Source of the DNA: Caldilineaceae bacterium bin5
Lineage (GTDB): Bacteria > Chloroflexota > Anaerolineae > Caldilineales > Caldilineaceae
DNA: 64,000 nucleotides
Direction of reading: 5' to 3'
Assembly (NCBI GenBank): GCA_002238445.1
Contig: MPML01000003.1
Coordinates: 186,001-250,000, forward strand
A program made the translations under genes and the position numbers. How positions within the stretch are numbered: the first letter of the stretch is position 1; each line of letters begins with the position of its first letter. The notes below the pieces were generated by a model. The model was not told the origin of the DNA. It saw only the letters and a list, made by a program, of their open reading frames with translations, and ran no database searches. This document shows positions 35,631-45,550 of the stretch, one piece after another.

Positions 35631-36599
35631 ATGCAAATTCTCTTTCTTCCCTTCAACCCCGTCATGCAGTACTGGTACGATGGCTTTGTCGAAGCGGTCG
35701 ACGGGCGCTATCCAATCACGATGTACGATCATGACAAGCCGGTGGCTCCGCAGTTTGAGGGCATCGACGTGGTGGTGGCGTGCGCGGGCTGCACGCACGA
35801 GATGGTCGATGCGGCAGTCGATGCCGGCGTCAAGCTATGGCAGGTGCTCTCGGTCGGCGTCGATCACTGGGACATGCCATACTTCTTCAGAAAAGAGATG
35901 CCGTTCGCCAATACACCTGGTCCCTTCAGCGCCGTCGCCCTCGCCGAGCACGCGCTCACCCTGATGCTCCTGATCGCCAAGAACCATCGCACCGCGCAGG
36001 CAAACATGCGCGCCGAGCGCTTCAGCCTGCCCCTGAACGACGAGCTGGCCGGTAAGAAACTCGGCCTGGTCGGGCTGGGCGCCAGCGGGCGTGAACTGGC
36101 CAAGCGCGGCCACGCAATGGGCATGGAAGTCATGGCGGTCGACATCGCCGACATCCCGCAGTCCGTGCGCGACGAGTGTAATGTCTCCTTCTTCGGGGAT
36201 CCCAGCGACATGGACCATCTGATCACCGAGGCAGACTATCTCTCACTCCACACGCCCAGCACGGCCCAGACAAAGCACATGATCGGGGCGCGGCAGCTCG
36301 AAATGATGAAGCCGACCACCGTGCTGATCAACGTGGCGCGTGGGCTGCTGGTGGATGAGGACGCCCTGGTCGAGGCGTTACAGAGCGGGCAGATCCGGGC
36401 CGCCGGTATGGACGCGTTCGCAACTGAGCCGCTGCCGAGCTCCCACCCGCTGCTGCAGATGGACAACATGTACTGCACCCCGCACATCGCCGGCGTAACC
36501 AAAGAGACCACACAGCGCCGCGGCCAGGCCGCCGCCACCAACGTCGAGCGCGTCTCCCAGGGGCTGGAGCCGCTGCATCTGGTCACCCCCGACAGTTGA
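35631..36599 (+). CDS. D-2-hydroxyacid dehydrogenase (NAD-dependent)
   Basis: 322 residues of the formate/glycerate dehydrogenase family. The NAD-binding motif is GLVGLGASGRELAKRG (near 145), and the catalytic triad is Arg in NVARGLLVDEDAL, Glu in ATEPLPSSHPL and His in TPHIAGVT. It interconverts a 2-oxo acid and a D-2-hydroxy acid. The frame opens earlier, but I chose ATG 35631 because the earlier part is low-complexity repeat. It probably belongs with the flanking Ldh and PhyH genes. Confidence 0.92.
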   Translation: MQILFLPFNPVMQYWYDGFVEAVDGRYPITMYDHDKPVAPQFEGIDVVVACAGCTHEMVDAAVDAGVKLWQVLSVGVDHWDMPYFFRKEMPFANTPGPFSAVALAEHALTLMLLIAKNHRTAQANMRAERFSLPLNDELAGKKLGLVGLGASGRELAKRGHAMGMEVMAVDIADIPQSVRDECNVSFFGDPSDMDHLITEADYLSLHTPSTAQTKHMIGARQLEMMKPTTVLINVARGLLVDEDALVEALQSGQIRAAGMDAFATEPLPSSHPLLQMDNMYCTPHIAGVTKETTQRRGQAAATNVERVSQGLEPLHLVTPDS

Positions 36600-36722
36600 A
36601 GTCAGCCCGCAACTGCGGTGGTTTGCGTATATTAGGGCATAGTTGACTACCACATAGTCGACAGTAAAGATCACTGTCCACAGCGACGAGGAATGCGCCT
36701 GCGCCCGCAAGCCGGGCAGGCG

Positions 36723-37418
36723 CTATTCCTGGCCTCCCATCCGCCGCCTCAATCCTTCGAAGCTGAACTGGTCGCTTGCAAGGAAATCGAAGTAGGTTCT
36801 CTCCCCCTCCAGGACGCGTTGTGCCTGGACAATAACGTCTTCGGCGATAGCGAGAGGGATCGACACAACACCGTTGACGTCCCCGTGCAACAGGTCGCCC
36901 GGTTGAATGGTCAGCCCATAAATCGAAACTGTTATATCCAGATTCGTGAACGCGCCGTATCCATGCGAGACGACCGCGCCGGGGCAGAAGAGCTGGAACC
37001 CCGGCGCGCGCCGCTGAATGCCGCCAAAATCACGGCTCCCCATATCGGTCACCAGCCCCACCGCGCCCAGTTTCTGCAGCGCCGTGCAGAACATGTCGCC
37101 CGCCACGCAGCTGCGCAAGCGGTCGGCGCCCGTATACTGGACGACCAGGATGGCCGGTTTGGGCGCGGCGTGGACCATGTCCAGTACCTCGGGCAGCCGT
37201 AAAGCCCTGTCATCGCCCGCGCTGGTCGTGTCTTGGGTGGCCGTCACCGCAAAGCCGACCATCGGCTCCTGCTCCGGGAACTGACAGCGCAACTCCAGGG
37301 AGGCGTAGCCGGTGACCGGGTCGCGCACTTCGAAATGTTCGATGGCATTGGCGATTGTGGCGCTGTCGATCCGGCGCAGCGCGTCAAACGTTTCGGCAGA
37401 GAGTAGCGAGTCTGTCAT
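36723..37418 (-). CDS. RraA-like protein (HMG/CHA aldolase or oxaloacetate decarboxylase fold)
   Basis: 231 residues of the RraA/class II pyruvate aldolase-like family, with GAVGLVTDMGSRDFGGI (the conserved substrate-binding Arg and metal-binding Asp) and GDLLHGDVNGVVSIP near the end. Members with this motif set can cleave 4-hydroxy-4-methyl-2-oxoglutarate or decarboxylate oxaloacetate, while true RraA inhibits RNase E. In a hydroxy-acid cluster, an aldolase or decarboxylase role is more likely (inference). Confidence 0.85.
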   Translation of the reverse strand: MTDSLLSAETFDALRRIDSATIANAIEHFEVRDPVTGYASLELRCQFPEQEPMVGFAVTATQDTTSAGDDRALRLPEVLDMVHAAPKPAILVVQYTGADRLRSCVAGDMFCTALQKLGAVGLVTDMGSRDFGGIQRRAPGFQLFCPGAVVSHGYGAFTNLDITVSIYGLTIQPGDLLHGDVNGVVSIPLAIAEDVIVQAQRVLEGERTYFDFLASDQFSFEGLRRRMGGQE

Positions 37419-37471
37419 TGTGATCTCCTGGAATTTAATGCCAGCAGCCGGCGACCTGTACCCATTGAAAT

Positions 37472-38518
37472 CTATGTGATTTCCACGCCAACCAGTGCGG
37501 CCGCCTCTCTGAAGGATTGCCAGATGTCCTCGGCGATTGGAATCCCCTCGCGCCGCCTCTGTTCCCGCGTTCGCGCCTCCATATCGCCCGGCGCCAGCAC
37601 CTCATCGAAACCCGGCGCCGGCGGCACCGCCCGCACCCGCCGCTCCATCTCGTCCGCCCGTTCAGCGTACTCCGCAAATGGCTGAAAGAGGTCCGCCTTG
37701 ATCGCCATCATGGCGACGCCTTGGTGGAGAAAGATGGGCCCGCCGCGGCCCGCTTCCGCGTAACTGTCGGTGCCGGTGAAGATCCGTCCAAGAAACTCGG
37801 CGGTCATCATCAGTGTATAACCCTTATGCGCGCCGAACGGCAGATGCCCGCCGCCCGCGAAAAAGTCGTCCGGGTTCGTAGTTGGGACGCCATCCTTGTC
37901 AACAATGCTGTTCGGGGGCAGCTGCTCGCCGCGACGGTAGGCATTCTCGACCTTGACGCCGGAGAGGGCTGTCGTGGCCCAGTCAAACATCATCGTCGAC
38001 TCCTCACCGGCCGGCAGCCCGACTGAGATCGGATTGGTGTGCAGCACGCGGCTCTTGCCCCCGTACGGCACAGACACTGGCTCCACCCGGCCGTAGCCCC
38101 CGCCCCAGACCATGCCGATCATGTTTTCGGCCGCCGCCATCTCCACGTACGTGCCCAGCCGCCCGATGTGGTGCAGCTGCACGATGCCTACCACAGCCAT
38201 GTTCTGCGTTCTGGCCTTGCTGATAGCCTGCTCCATCGCATACTTGGCGGCCACGTGGCCGAAGGTCCAGTTGCCGGTCACCAGTGCGCTCGTAGGGGTC
38301 TCCTGCAGGATTTCCGGTTTGCCCGCGGGCAGGATTTCGCTGGCCAGCATGCCTGCCACGTAGATGGGGATGGTCCAGATGCCGTGCGTGTCTACACCGC
38401 TGAGGTTGGACCGGACCAGGTGCTGAGCTACTACCTCGGCGTTGCCCTCATCCGCGCCGGCAGCCAGCAGGACCCGCTTTATCAGGGAATGAAGCTCTTC
38501 CGCGGTTTTCGTTATCAT
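37472..38518 (-). CDS. Ldh-family NAD(P) dehydrogenase, second copy
   Basis: 348 residues of the same non-Rossmann malate/L-lactate dehydrogenase family as the gene at 34462. Landmarks are SGVDTHGIWTIPIYV, MAVVGIVQLHHIGRLGTYVE and GAHKGYTLMMTAEFLGRI. A GGAG-containing site precedes the ATG. It lies 53 bp upstream of the RraA-like gene, on the same strand. The two Ldh copies are diverged, so they probably act on different hydroxy acids. Confidence 0.9.
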   Translation of the reverse strand: MITKTAEELHSLIKRVLLAAGADEGNAEVVAQHLVRSNLSGVDTHGIWTIPIYVAGMLASEILPAGKPEILQETPTSALVTGNWTFGHVAAKYAMEQAISKARTQNMAVVGIVQLHHIGRLGTYVEMAAAENMIGMVWGGGYGRVEPVSVPYGGKSRVLHTNPISVGLPAGEESTMMFDWATTALSGVKVENAYRRGEQLPPNSIVDKDGVPTTNPDDFFAGGGHLPFGAHKGYTLMMTAEFLGRIFTGTDSYAEAGRGGPIFLHQGVAMMAIKADLFQPFAEYAERADEMERRVRAVPPAPGFDEVLAPGDMEARTREQRRREGIPIAEDIWQSFREAAALVGVEIT

Positions 38519-38865
38519 CTTGTCTCCTTTGCGGCCGGCGGCCTGTGAGTGACGGTCGACTGGCAGCGGGCAAACCTGTAGCGCAAGGCACTCTCTTGGC
38601 CCACAGTTTCACGTGAAACAGACCCACCACTGTCGTAGTATAATCCTTCTGCTGGTACGCAGCCACAGCAGTTTGGCGGAATTCTCCCCTGAACAGGCGC
38701 AGCTCAGTTCGATGTGTGCGCTGATCCTGGCGGATACCTCCAATCCTCGGCCGGATCAGAGATGCGTCTGGCAAATTACGGGGCGTACCAACCCGTTCGT
38801 GAGCGAAGTTTCTAAAATTTACGGTCCAGAAAGTTGAAATCCTCGCAAAGAAAGCTGGAAAACTG
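38519..38865. other. Divergent intergenic region with a parS-like site
   Basis: About 350 bp between the divergent Ldh gene and the flavoprotein. The notable element is the 16-bp palindrome at 38605-38620. I see no gene or clear promoter. Confidence 0.55.
38605..38620. promoter_or_regulatory. parS-like ParB-binding palindrome
   Basis: AGTTTCACGTGAAACA matches the bacterial parS consensus TGTTTCACGTGAAACA at 15 of 16 positions, with the 14-bp core palindrome intact. It is intergenic. A second, slightly weaker site lies at 51440. ParB bound here would load onto origin-proximal DNA. Function is inferred from the motif alone. Confidence 0.65.
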
Positions 38866-40236
38866 ATGAACAAGCGTATCGTAGTGATCGGCGGCGGGCC
38901 CGCCGGCGTAGAAGCGGCCAGTATCGCGTCCCTTTACACAGACCCCGTTACCATCGTGTCGGACCGCCCCGTTGGCGCCTGGCATCAACTCCTGCCCAGC
39001 CGGGTATGGCTGACCGCTGTAGACAACCTGTATACCACACATAGCCTATTCGCGTCTGCAACAAGCGGGTTGCCAGATAGGAGTCAGTTCAACCTTGCCG
39101 AGGTGCGTGCGCATGCCGACAGAATTGCCACGCGGTGGAGCGCACAGCAAGCGCGAAAGTTGCAAAATCTTGGCGTACGGACGGTCACGGGCAAAGCATC
39201 ATTCCAGTCGCCAAGCCAGTTGACGATAGCGAGCGATTCCGAAGGCGATATGACAATAGAGGCCGATGCGTTCATTGTGGCCGCGGGGTCAACGCCATTC
39301 GTGCCGCCGCCCTTGGCCCCGGACGGCAGACGAGTCTTCTCACCTGTTACAGCCCACGAAATGCCGAATCTTCCAGCAACTATGATCGTGATCGGAGATG
39401 GTCCGACCGGGTTCGAGTTTGTCCACTTCTTCAGCGCACTCAATATCGACGTGACCTGGCTTGTCCTGCCCGGGGGGCCAAGCTGTGCCATTGCCCCCGA
39501 TGCCGACCCATTCCTGGTCGATATGCTGCAGCGAAGAGGCGTCCAGATCCATCCGGGAGAGCCCGTTGTGGAGCTGGAACGATATGACGAGCGGGTCGCA
39601 GCTGTGAAACCGAACGGCACGCGCTATGAGGCGGAGATGGCCTTTGTGACCATCGGGAACCGACCCAACGTCGCGCCACTGAATCTGATGGCCGCAGGGG
39701 TGCACGTTGACGCGCGGGGAACTGTGTGCGCCGATGGCTATGGGCAAACAAACATCGAGGGAATCTATGTGGCGGGTGACGCGCGACAGGTCAGGGCGGG
39801 AAGTGTTTCCATGGCCCATGCCCGTGTTGCCGCACTCCATGCCACCGGGCAGGAGACAGAACCATATGACGAAACCTGTATGGTGATCCCGTTTCTCTCC
39901 AATCCGCAGGTGGCGCAGGTGGGCGCACTGTCGGCAGCCGACAATTCAGTGCAGAGTGTGGATGTGGCAATGGAGTCTGGCCTGAAGACGCATATCTCAG
40001 GACATACCGAAGGCTTCATGAGGCTGGCGTGGAATCGGAACAGGCAGGTGGTCGGCGGATTGGCTGTGGGCTATCAGGCCGCCGATGCGTTGGCTCCCGT
40101 GGCTGTGGCTATCAGGACAGAAGCGACGATCGAAACACTCGCTTCCCTGTACGGCCCGCATCCGGCCATAAGTGAGCTTCCATTCATGGCCGCGCGCGCG
40201 GCCATGAATGGAAGCGCTTTGACTACTGTATCTTAA
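38866..40236 (+). CDS. FAD-dependent pyridine nucleotide oxidoreductase lacking the redox disulfide
   Basis: 456 residues with the overall build of dihydrolipoamide dehydrogenase and soluble transhydrogenase: FAD motif IVVIGGGPAGVEAA, NAD motif MIVIGDGPTGFEFV, second FAD motif GIYVAGDARQVRAGS, and a dimerisation domain at the C-terminus. At the place of the usual CxxxxC pair the sequence is LLPSRVWLTAVDNL, with no cysteines, so it cannot be a disulfide reductase. A soluble transhydrogenase-like or NAD(P)H:quinone-type role is possible. A 40-bp perfect palindrome lies in its last codons. Confidence 0.85.
   Translation: MNKRIVVIGGGPAGVEAASIASLYTDPVTIVSDRPVGAWHQLLPSRVWLTAVDNLYTTHSLFASATSGLPDRSQFNLAEVRAHADRIATRWSAQQARKLQNLGVRTVTGKASFQSPSQLTIASDSEGDMTIEADAFIVAAGSTPFVPPPLAPDGRRVFSPVTAHEMPNLPATMIVIGDGPTGFEFVHFFSALNIDVTWLVLPGGPSCAIAPDADPFLVDMLQRRGVQIHPGEPVVELERYDERVAAVKPNGTRYEAEMAFVTIGNRPNVAPLNLMAAGVHVDARGTVCADGYGQTNIEGIYVAGDARQVRAGSVSMAHARVAALHATGQETEPYDETCMVIPFLSNPQVAQVGALSAADNSVQSVDVAMESGLKTHISGHTEGFMRLAWNRNRQVVGGLAVGYQAADALAPVAVAIRTEATIETLASLYGPHPAISELPFMAARAAMNGSALTTVS
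40176..40215. repeat. 40-bp perfect palindrome within a coding sequence
   Basis: GCTTCCATTCATGGCCGCGC followed directly by its reverse complement, with the centre between 40195 and 40196. It lies within the last 21 codons of the flavoprotein gene, coding for PFMAARAAMNGS, and ends 21 bp before the end of the stop codon. It could form a very stable mRNA hairpin or cruciform. Confidence 0.92.
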
Positions 40237-40397
40237 GACCCTGTGATGGAACCATTGACAGCCGCAACTTCAGTCGGCGTTGGCCACCGTCTCCAGCACC
40301 TCGCGCGGCTTCTCCCACACGTCACCCCCGTCACCGGCCAGCGTGACCAGAATAACCGAATACTTGTGTGCCACGGCGTAGCCCTCCTGTGGCATCA

Positions 40398-42104
40398 TCA
40401 ATTCTGCGTGTCTTTCGTCGGTGTTGGCGTGACCGTCGCATCTCCCGGATCAACGACCGGCGGCGGCGTGTCCGAATCCGGAGTCTCGGTCGGCGTCGGC
40501 GTCTCGGTGGGAACCGGTACCGCCGTCTCGGTTGGCGTCGGTGTCTCAGTGGGAACCGGTTCCGCCGTCTCGGTTGGCGTCGGTGTCTCAGTGGGAGCCG
40601 GTACCGCTGTCTCGGTTGGCGTTGGCGTCTCGACAGGCGCCGATTCCGGCGTCGGCGTCTCAGTGGCCGTCGGTTCCAGCTCCACGGTTGGCGTCGGTGT
40701 CGGCGTAGCCGTTGGCGCGATCTCCCACCAGAAGGCCATACGAGCGATTCCACCAGTCTCGTAATATTCGACCTGTATGGCGCGCTCACCGGCCGGCAAG
40801 GTCACATCGACACTGACTGTACGTTCGCCGCCATCCTCCCAATCATTGAGAATCAACTGATTGTCCAGCAGGACGCGGGCGCCGTCGTCCATCCGCACGT
40901 AGAAGCGATAGGTGCCGGCATCAAAGGAGACACGCCGCTGCCAACGGGCGGAAAAATGATCTGCCGGCAGGTTGGGCGCAGGTCTGCCTTCGCCCCAGTC
41001 GAAAGCGATCTCCGGTTCGTCCCGCACCAGCGCCGGATTCCCCTGCAGGTCTCGGTTGCCGAAGTATTCGCCCTTCCAGCCGCTGAAAGATTCGTTGCGC
41101 TCCCACCAGAAACGCATCAGCGCCACGCCAGTGCGTTCGAAGTAATCCACCTGGATGGAGTGCTGTCCCGTGCTTAGGGGGACATCCACCGTATACGTGC
41201 GCGCGGGGCCTTCTTCCCATTCATCCAATATCAGAATGTTGTCAATGTAGAGGCGGAAGCCGTCATCTACTTCAATGTTGAAGCGATAGATGCCGGCATC
41301 GAAGTTGAGTGTACGGTGCCAACGAGCGCTGAAATGATCTACGCCCACGCTGGTGTCCGGCGTTCCGTTGCCCCAATTGAAGAAGATCACCAGATCGTTG
41401 CGTGTGAGCACGGGCGGCCCCGACTGGGTTGGGTTGGTCCAGTAATCGCCGCGCCAGTCGGTGATGATGAGCGGTGTCGGCGTCGGCGCCGGCGTGATCG
41501 TCGGCGTCGCCGAGGGCGTGGGTGTAGACGTAACCGTTGGTGTAACCGATGGTGTAACCGTTGACGAAGGGGTCGCCGTCACTGCTTCTTGCGCCGTCGT
41601 TGCCTGCTGCGCAGAGGACGCGGCTGTCGCCGTGCCGGTCACTTCGTCCGCCTCGCCGGTTTGGAAGAGCGCAGTCGCCTCGTTCTGGCCGTCGGACGTG
41701 TAAGCAAGCACAGTATGCGTGCCAGCCGCCAGCCAGCGCGGGCTGATCGGGTAGAGAAAACCGGTGCTTATCGTGCCGGCCGTGTCCGCAGTGCTGGCAG
41801 CCAGGATGCCGCTGCGGCCGCGGTCATCGCGCAGCGTGATCAACACCAGGCTGCTCACCGGCCAGTTCTCGCCCGTAACCTGGACATAGACGCCGGCCGA
41901 GCCTGAGGTCGGCGAAATAGTAATTGCCGGTTCACTACTTTCTACCTCAACAACAGCCCGCGTGGGCACACCTACTTGCGGGCTGTACGTCGGCGTACAG
42001 GCACTGAGCGCCAGCGCAAGCAGGGCCAGAAGGCTGAATGAAACAATGGGATATCGGGCGGCAAGCCCGCGTGCAGTTCCTGAGAGGGGATTGTCGGTCT
42101 TCAT
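40398..42104 (-). CDS. Lipoprotein with two PA14 domains and Thr/Pro-rich linkers
   Basis: 568 residues exported as a lipoprotein (lipobox ALALSAC, Cys about 36). After an Ig/IPT-like segment ([21 protein letters not shown]) and a Thr/Ser-rich linker come two PA14-type beta-barrels, recognisable by [20 protein letters not shown] and [20 protein letters not shown] with [24 protein letters not shown]14 domains bind carbohydrates. The C-terminus is a repeated [11 protein letters not shown] tail, perhaps spanning the cell envelope. No catalytic domain is seen. Confidence 0.87.
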   Translation of the reverse strand: MKTDNPLSGTARGLAARYPIVSFSLLALLALALSACTPTYSPQVGVPTRAVVEVESSEPAITISPTSGSAGVYVQVTGENWPVSSLVLITLRDDRGRSGILAASTADTAGTISTGFLYPISPRWLAAGTHTVLAYTSDGQNEATALFQTGEADEVTGTATAASSAQQATTAQEAVTATPSSTVTPSVTPTVTSTPTPSATPTITPAPTPTPLIITDWRGDYWTNPTQSGPPVLTRNDLVIFFNWGNGTPDTSVGVDHFSARWHRTLNFDAGIYRFNIEVDDGFRLYIDNILILDEWEEGPARTYTVDVPLSTGQHSIQVDYFERTGVALMRFWWERNESFSGWKGEYFGNRDLQGNPALVRDEPEIAFDWGEGRPAPNLPADHFSARWQRRVSFDAGTYRFYVRMDDGARVLLDNQLILNDWEDGGERTVSVDVTLPAGERAIQVEYYETGGIARMAFWWEIAPTATPTPTPTVELEPTATETPTPESAPVETPTPTETAVPAPTETPTPTETAEPVPTETPTPTETAVPVPTETPTPTETPDSDTPPPVVDPGDATVTPTPTKDTQN

Positions 42105-42366
42105 CCTGGCTTCTCTCCTGCGCTTCTTGTTGAATGCGCTCCCAGTTCGCTATATTAGCGCTGTGGGGGGCAGCGGTCTGAAGTAAAAAGAGTATGATGC
42201 GCCAAATAAGCGAGCGTAGACGGGAAAACGTTCCCACCGACGTCGTTCAATGCGCAACCGCTTTGCCAAATGAACACATGGTAACCGTTTCCGGAGATTA
42301 TACCACTAAACTACAGGTGTAAGACAGTTGCAGCCAAGGCGTATCAAAGAAACGTTTACCGTGTCG

Positions 42367-43581
42367 ATGACTGACGAAGAACTTGTGCGCCGCGCCCAAC
42401 AGGGTGAGCGCCGGGCATTTGATGAACTGATAGTGCGGCACCAGCCCATCGCGCTCGCTCTGGCGACCCGGATCGTCGGTGACCGGGAACGGGGCCAGGA
42501 GCTGACCCAGGAGGCCATCCTCCATGCCTATCTCTCCCTGGATAACATCCGAAAGCCGAACAGCTTTCGCGCCTGGCTGTGTGGCATCGCCGTCAATCTG
42601 TGCAAGAACCATCTGCGCCGACCGCGCGTGCAAACATTGTCATTCGAACTGCTCAGCGGCGGGCGCAGTTTCGACTCGCTGCCCCTTTCCGACCGCGCGC
42701 CGCAGCCGCACGAAGTGGCCGAGGCCAGAGAGACGCACCGTCTGATCCTGGCGGCTGTCGCGCAGCTGTCACCGGCCAACCGGGATGCCGTCCTCCTCTA
42801 CTATTTCGAGCAGATCAGCGTGCGCGAGATCGCCTCCCTCTTGCACATCAGCGTGCCCGCCGTCAAAGGGCGTCTGCACAAGTCCCGCCGCAAGCTGCGC
42901 GACCAACTGCTTCCAACCTTCGCCGAACTGCAACCGAGACCAGCCGCCGCCGAACAGAACAGGAGCAATCAGATGATCCCCGTTACCGTGCTCGACATCG
43001 TGAAACCAGACCAGGAGCCCGACCACCGAATACTGGTTCTTATGCATGAAGGCGAACGTCGCCTGCTGCCAATCTGGATTGGCCCCTATGAGGCGGACAG
43101 TATCGCTCTCAATCTGCAAGAGAAGAAGCCTGTGCGACCGATGACCTACAGCCTTATGGCCGGCCTGTTGGACAAAGCAAGCGTGCGCATCGAATCGGTG
43201 GCGGTGTCCGCGCTCGAGAAGGACACCTTTTACGCCACCATACATGCAAAATGCGGCGAAGACAGCTTCGCCACTGATGCCCGGCCCAGCGACGCCGTCG
43301 CCCTGGCCCTGCACACACAAAGCCCCATTTTCGCCGCCGCCGAGGTGATGGACGCGGTCGGCGTGGATATCCCCGCCGATATGCAGATCGCAGCACCGGG
43401 AACGGGACTGGTTGACGTCCTCAATATCGATCCGGAGGAAAAAGAGAGGCGGCTGAAGAAGCGAGAGGAATGGAAAAGCAAATCACCGCAGGTACGGCGT
43501 GAAGAAAATCGCACCAAACTGCTGGCCTACCTCACCGAATCGGGCAGCCTGAGCCAAAGTGAAGCGCCCGCGCAAGAGTAG
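42367..43581 (+). CDS. ECF-type sigma factor fused to a bifunctional nuclease (BFN/DUF151) domain
   Basis: 404 residues. Residues 1-75 or so are sigma region 2 (FDELIVRHQPIALALATRIV, TQEAILHAYLSL); about 125-175 are region 4 (LSPANRDAVLLYYFEQISVREIA, then VPAVKGRLHKSRRKLRDQL). From about 205 the BFN domain starts at MIPVTVLDIV and continues with LLPIWIGPYEADSIALNL, VRPMTYSLM, DTFYATIHAK and ARPSDAVALAL. A charged tail ends the protein. BFN proteins have RNase and DNase activity in the studied cases. The start could also be GTG 42361 or TTG 42328; I chose ATG 42367. Confidence 0.87.
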   Translation: MTDEELVRRAQQGERRAFDELIVRHQPIALALATRIVGDRERGQELTQEAILHAYLSLDNIRKPNSFRAWLCGIAVNLCKNHLRRPRVQTLSFELLSGGRSFDSLPLSDRAPQPHEVAEARETHRLILAAVAQLSPANRDAVLLYYFEQISVREIASLLHISVPAVKGRLHKSRRKLRDQLLPTFAELQPRPAAAEQNRSNQMIPVTVLDIVKPDQEPDHRILVLMHEGERRLLPIWIGPYEADSIALNLQEKKPVRPMTYSLMAGLLDKASVRIESVAVSALEKDTFYATIHAKCGEDSFATDARPSDAVALALHTQSPIFAAAEVMDAVGVDIPADMQIAAPGTGLVDVLNIDPEEKERRLKKREEWKSKSPQVRREENRTKLLAYLTESGSLSQSEAPAQE

Positions 43582-43601
43582 ACGCCGCCTTTTTCCAGTT
43601 C

Positions 43602-44816
43602 TCAGCTGTCCGCCGAGAGGTCACGAACAGCCGGCCGCTGAACATCTGGTTTCCGTCTCGCCGCGTGGAAACGGTGCACCGTCTGCGCAAAGCGGGCAAA
43701 GAGCAGATCGGCGTCGTGAGGGCCCGGGCTGGCTTCCGGGTGATACTGCACGCAGAAGACGGGCCGGTCGGTCAGCCGCATCCCTTCCAGCGTGCCGTCA
43801 TTCAGATTGAGATGCGTGATCTCCACATTGTCGGGCAGCGTCTCTGTATCGACCGCGTAATTGTGATTCTGCGCCGTGATCTGGATGTTGGCGCTGTCTA
43901 CATCGCTGACCGGCTGGTTGCCGCCATGATGGCCGAACTTCAGCTTGAACGTCTCCGCCCCTAGCGCCAGACCGATGATCTGATGCCCCAGACAGATGCC
44001 GAACATCGGCCGCCCGCTCTCCAGCAGCCTCGCAACCTCCTTGGCCGCGTAAGGAACCCCGGTCGGATCGCCCGGCCCGTTGCTTAGAAAGATCCCGTCA
44101 GGATCGAGCTCCAGGACCTCCTCGGCAGGCATATCCGCCGGCACAACCGCCAACCGCAGATTGTGGCTGGCCAGTCGGCGCAATATATTGTGCTTCATGC
44201 CGAAATCATAGGCCACCACCAGTGGCGACGTGTGCCCGATGCCCTCTAGCCACGGGCCCGACGCGGCCTCGCCCGATGCCACCGGCGTCCATTCACCCAT
44301 CGTTTCGTCGCTCCAGTAAAACGGTTCCTCACACGTCACCTCCTGCACCAGATCGCGGCCGTCAAGCCCCTCCCAACTGCGGGCAAGCTCGATCAACTCA
44401 GTCTCCGTACGGCTGCCGTCGGTGCAGAGCGCGCCATGCAGCACCCCCTCCTCGCGCAGCAGACGGGTCAACGCCCGCGTATCCACCTCGCTGATGCCGG
44501 GAATGTTGTGCCGCGCCAGATAGCTCCCCAGATTTTCATTCGCGCGCCAGTTGGACACAACCGGGCTGACCTCGCGCACGATAAACGCGGTCACCTGCGG
44601 CCGGTCGCTCTCCACATCCTCCCGGTTCACGCCCGTATTGCCCACATGGGGCACCGTCATACAGACCATCTGACCGCGGTAGGAGGGATCGGTCAAAACC
44701 TCCTGATAACCGGTCAGACTGGTATTGAAGACGACCTCTCCCACCACCGTCGTCTCGGCGCCGAAGCCTTCGCCTTCGAAGATGCGGCCATTGGCCAGGG
44801 CAAGAAGGGCCTTCAC
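43602..44816 (-). CDS. carA: Carbamoyl-phosphate synthase small subunit
   Basis: Glutamine amidotransferase subunit that supplies ammonia to CarB for carbamoyl phosphate, used in arginine and pyrimidine synthesis. 404 residues, with the CPSase small-chain N-terminal domain ([19 protein letters not shown]) and a class I GATase domain: oxyanion strand LSNGPGDP, catalytic Cys in FGICLGHQ, and His/Glu in [11 protein letters not shown]. Its start overlaps the acetyltransferase stop by 4 bp, making it the last gene of the arg operon. carB is not in the window. Confidence 0.97.
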   Translation of the reverse strand: MKALLALANGRIFEGEGFGAETTVVGEVVFNTSLTGYQEVLTDPSYRGQMVCMTVPHVGNTGVNREDVESDRPQVTAFIVREVSPVVSNWRANENLGSYLARHNIPGISEVDTRALTRLLREEGVLHGALCTDGSRTETELIELARSWEGLDGRDLVQEVTCEEPFYWSDETMGEWTPVASGEAASGPWLEGIGHTSPLVVAYDFGMKHNILRRLASHNLRLAVVPADMPAEEVLELDPDGIFLSNGPGDPTGVPYAAKEVARLLESGRPMFGICLGHQIIGLALGAETFKLKFGHHGGNQPVSDVDSANIQITAQNHNYAVDTETLPDNVEITHLNLNDGTLEGMRLTDRPVFCVQYHPEASPGPHDADLLFARFAQTVHRFHAARRKPDVQRPAVRDLSADS

Positions 44817-45463
44817 TCGGTCTCCTCCCTGGGCGGCGAGCTTCCCTGCAACTGAATCGGTTTCCGGTTCATTGTTCCTTGCGTTCCCGCATCGTTATTT
44901 GAGCGGCTATATGCCAGCTTCAATGGTTGCCACGCCTGCCATTTGAGCAGAGGCGCCGCCGCCGTCTGGGCTGCCCGCGCCTGATTGACAGGGCTGTCCG
45001 TCAGATTGCGCGCCACCGCTATCTCATCACAGTGGTGGAATTTGGGGCAGTAGATGCATTCCTGCCACAGCTTGGGGCTGATGCTCCAACGATCCACAAC
45101 CTCAAAGCCGAGCTTCTCGAAGAACGCTTCCTGCAGCGTGAGCGCACAGATCTGGGCATACCCGCGTGCAGTCGCTATCCGGACCAGCTCCTGCACAATC
45201 TGCCGGCCGATCCCCTTGCCCTGTCCCTGCCCCGCCACCGCCAGCGAGCGAATCTCCACCAGCTCCTCGGTCAGCGCCACCAGAGAGCCGCATCCCAGCA
45301 GTTGTGAACGGTCCGCAACCGCCACCAGCCAGTCCGGCAGCGATTGCAGAATGCTCTCCTCCGTCCGCGGCAACATCAGATTTTCCGCCGCGAAGCCATT
45401 GACCAGCGCTGCAATGCTGGCGATGTCTTCCTCAGCGGCCTGCTGAATGCGGATTTCGTTCAT
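44813..45463 (-). CDS. GNAT N-acetyltransferase, probable N-acetylglutamate synthase (ArgA-type)
   Basis: 216 residues. The GNAT core has [20 protein letters not shown], the acetyl-CoA pyrophosphate loop, and [21 protein letters not shown]. It is followed by [20 protein letters not shown], a Cys/His segment seen in stand-alone ArgA-like GNATs, then a tail of about 60 residues. Placed between argD and carA in an operon with argC and argB and no argJ, it most likely makes N-acetylglutamate from glutamate. I chose ATG 45463 as similarity starts there. Confidence 0.8.
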   Translation of the reverse strand: MNEIRIQQAAEEDIASIAALVNGFAAENLMLPRTEESILQSLPDWLVAVADRSQLLGCGSLVALTEELVEIRSLAVAGQGQGKGIGRQIVQELVRIATARGYAQICALTLQEAFFEKLGFEVVDRWSISPKLWQECIYCPKFHHCDEIAVARNLTDSPVNQARAAQTAAAPLLKWQAWQPLKLAYSRSNNDAGTQGTMNRKPIQLQGSSPPREETE

Positions 45464-45550
45464 AGCTCCGGTTGCCAGCGGCCAGGAACGTCGCAATGAG
45501 CGAAGTTCACTGACCACTGACCACTAACCACTGACCAAAGGTTGCCTGCC

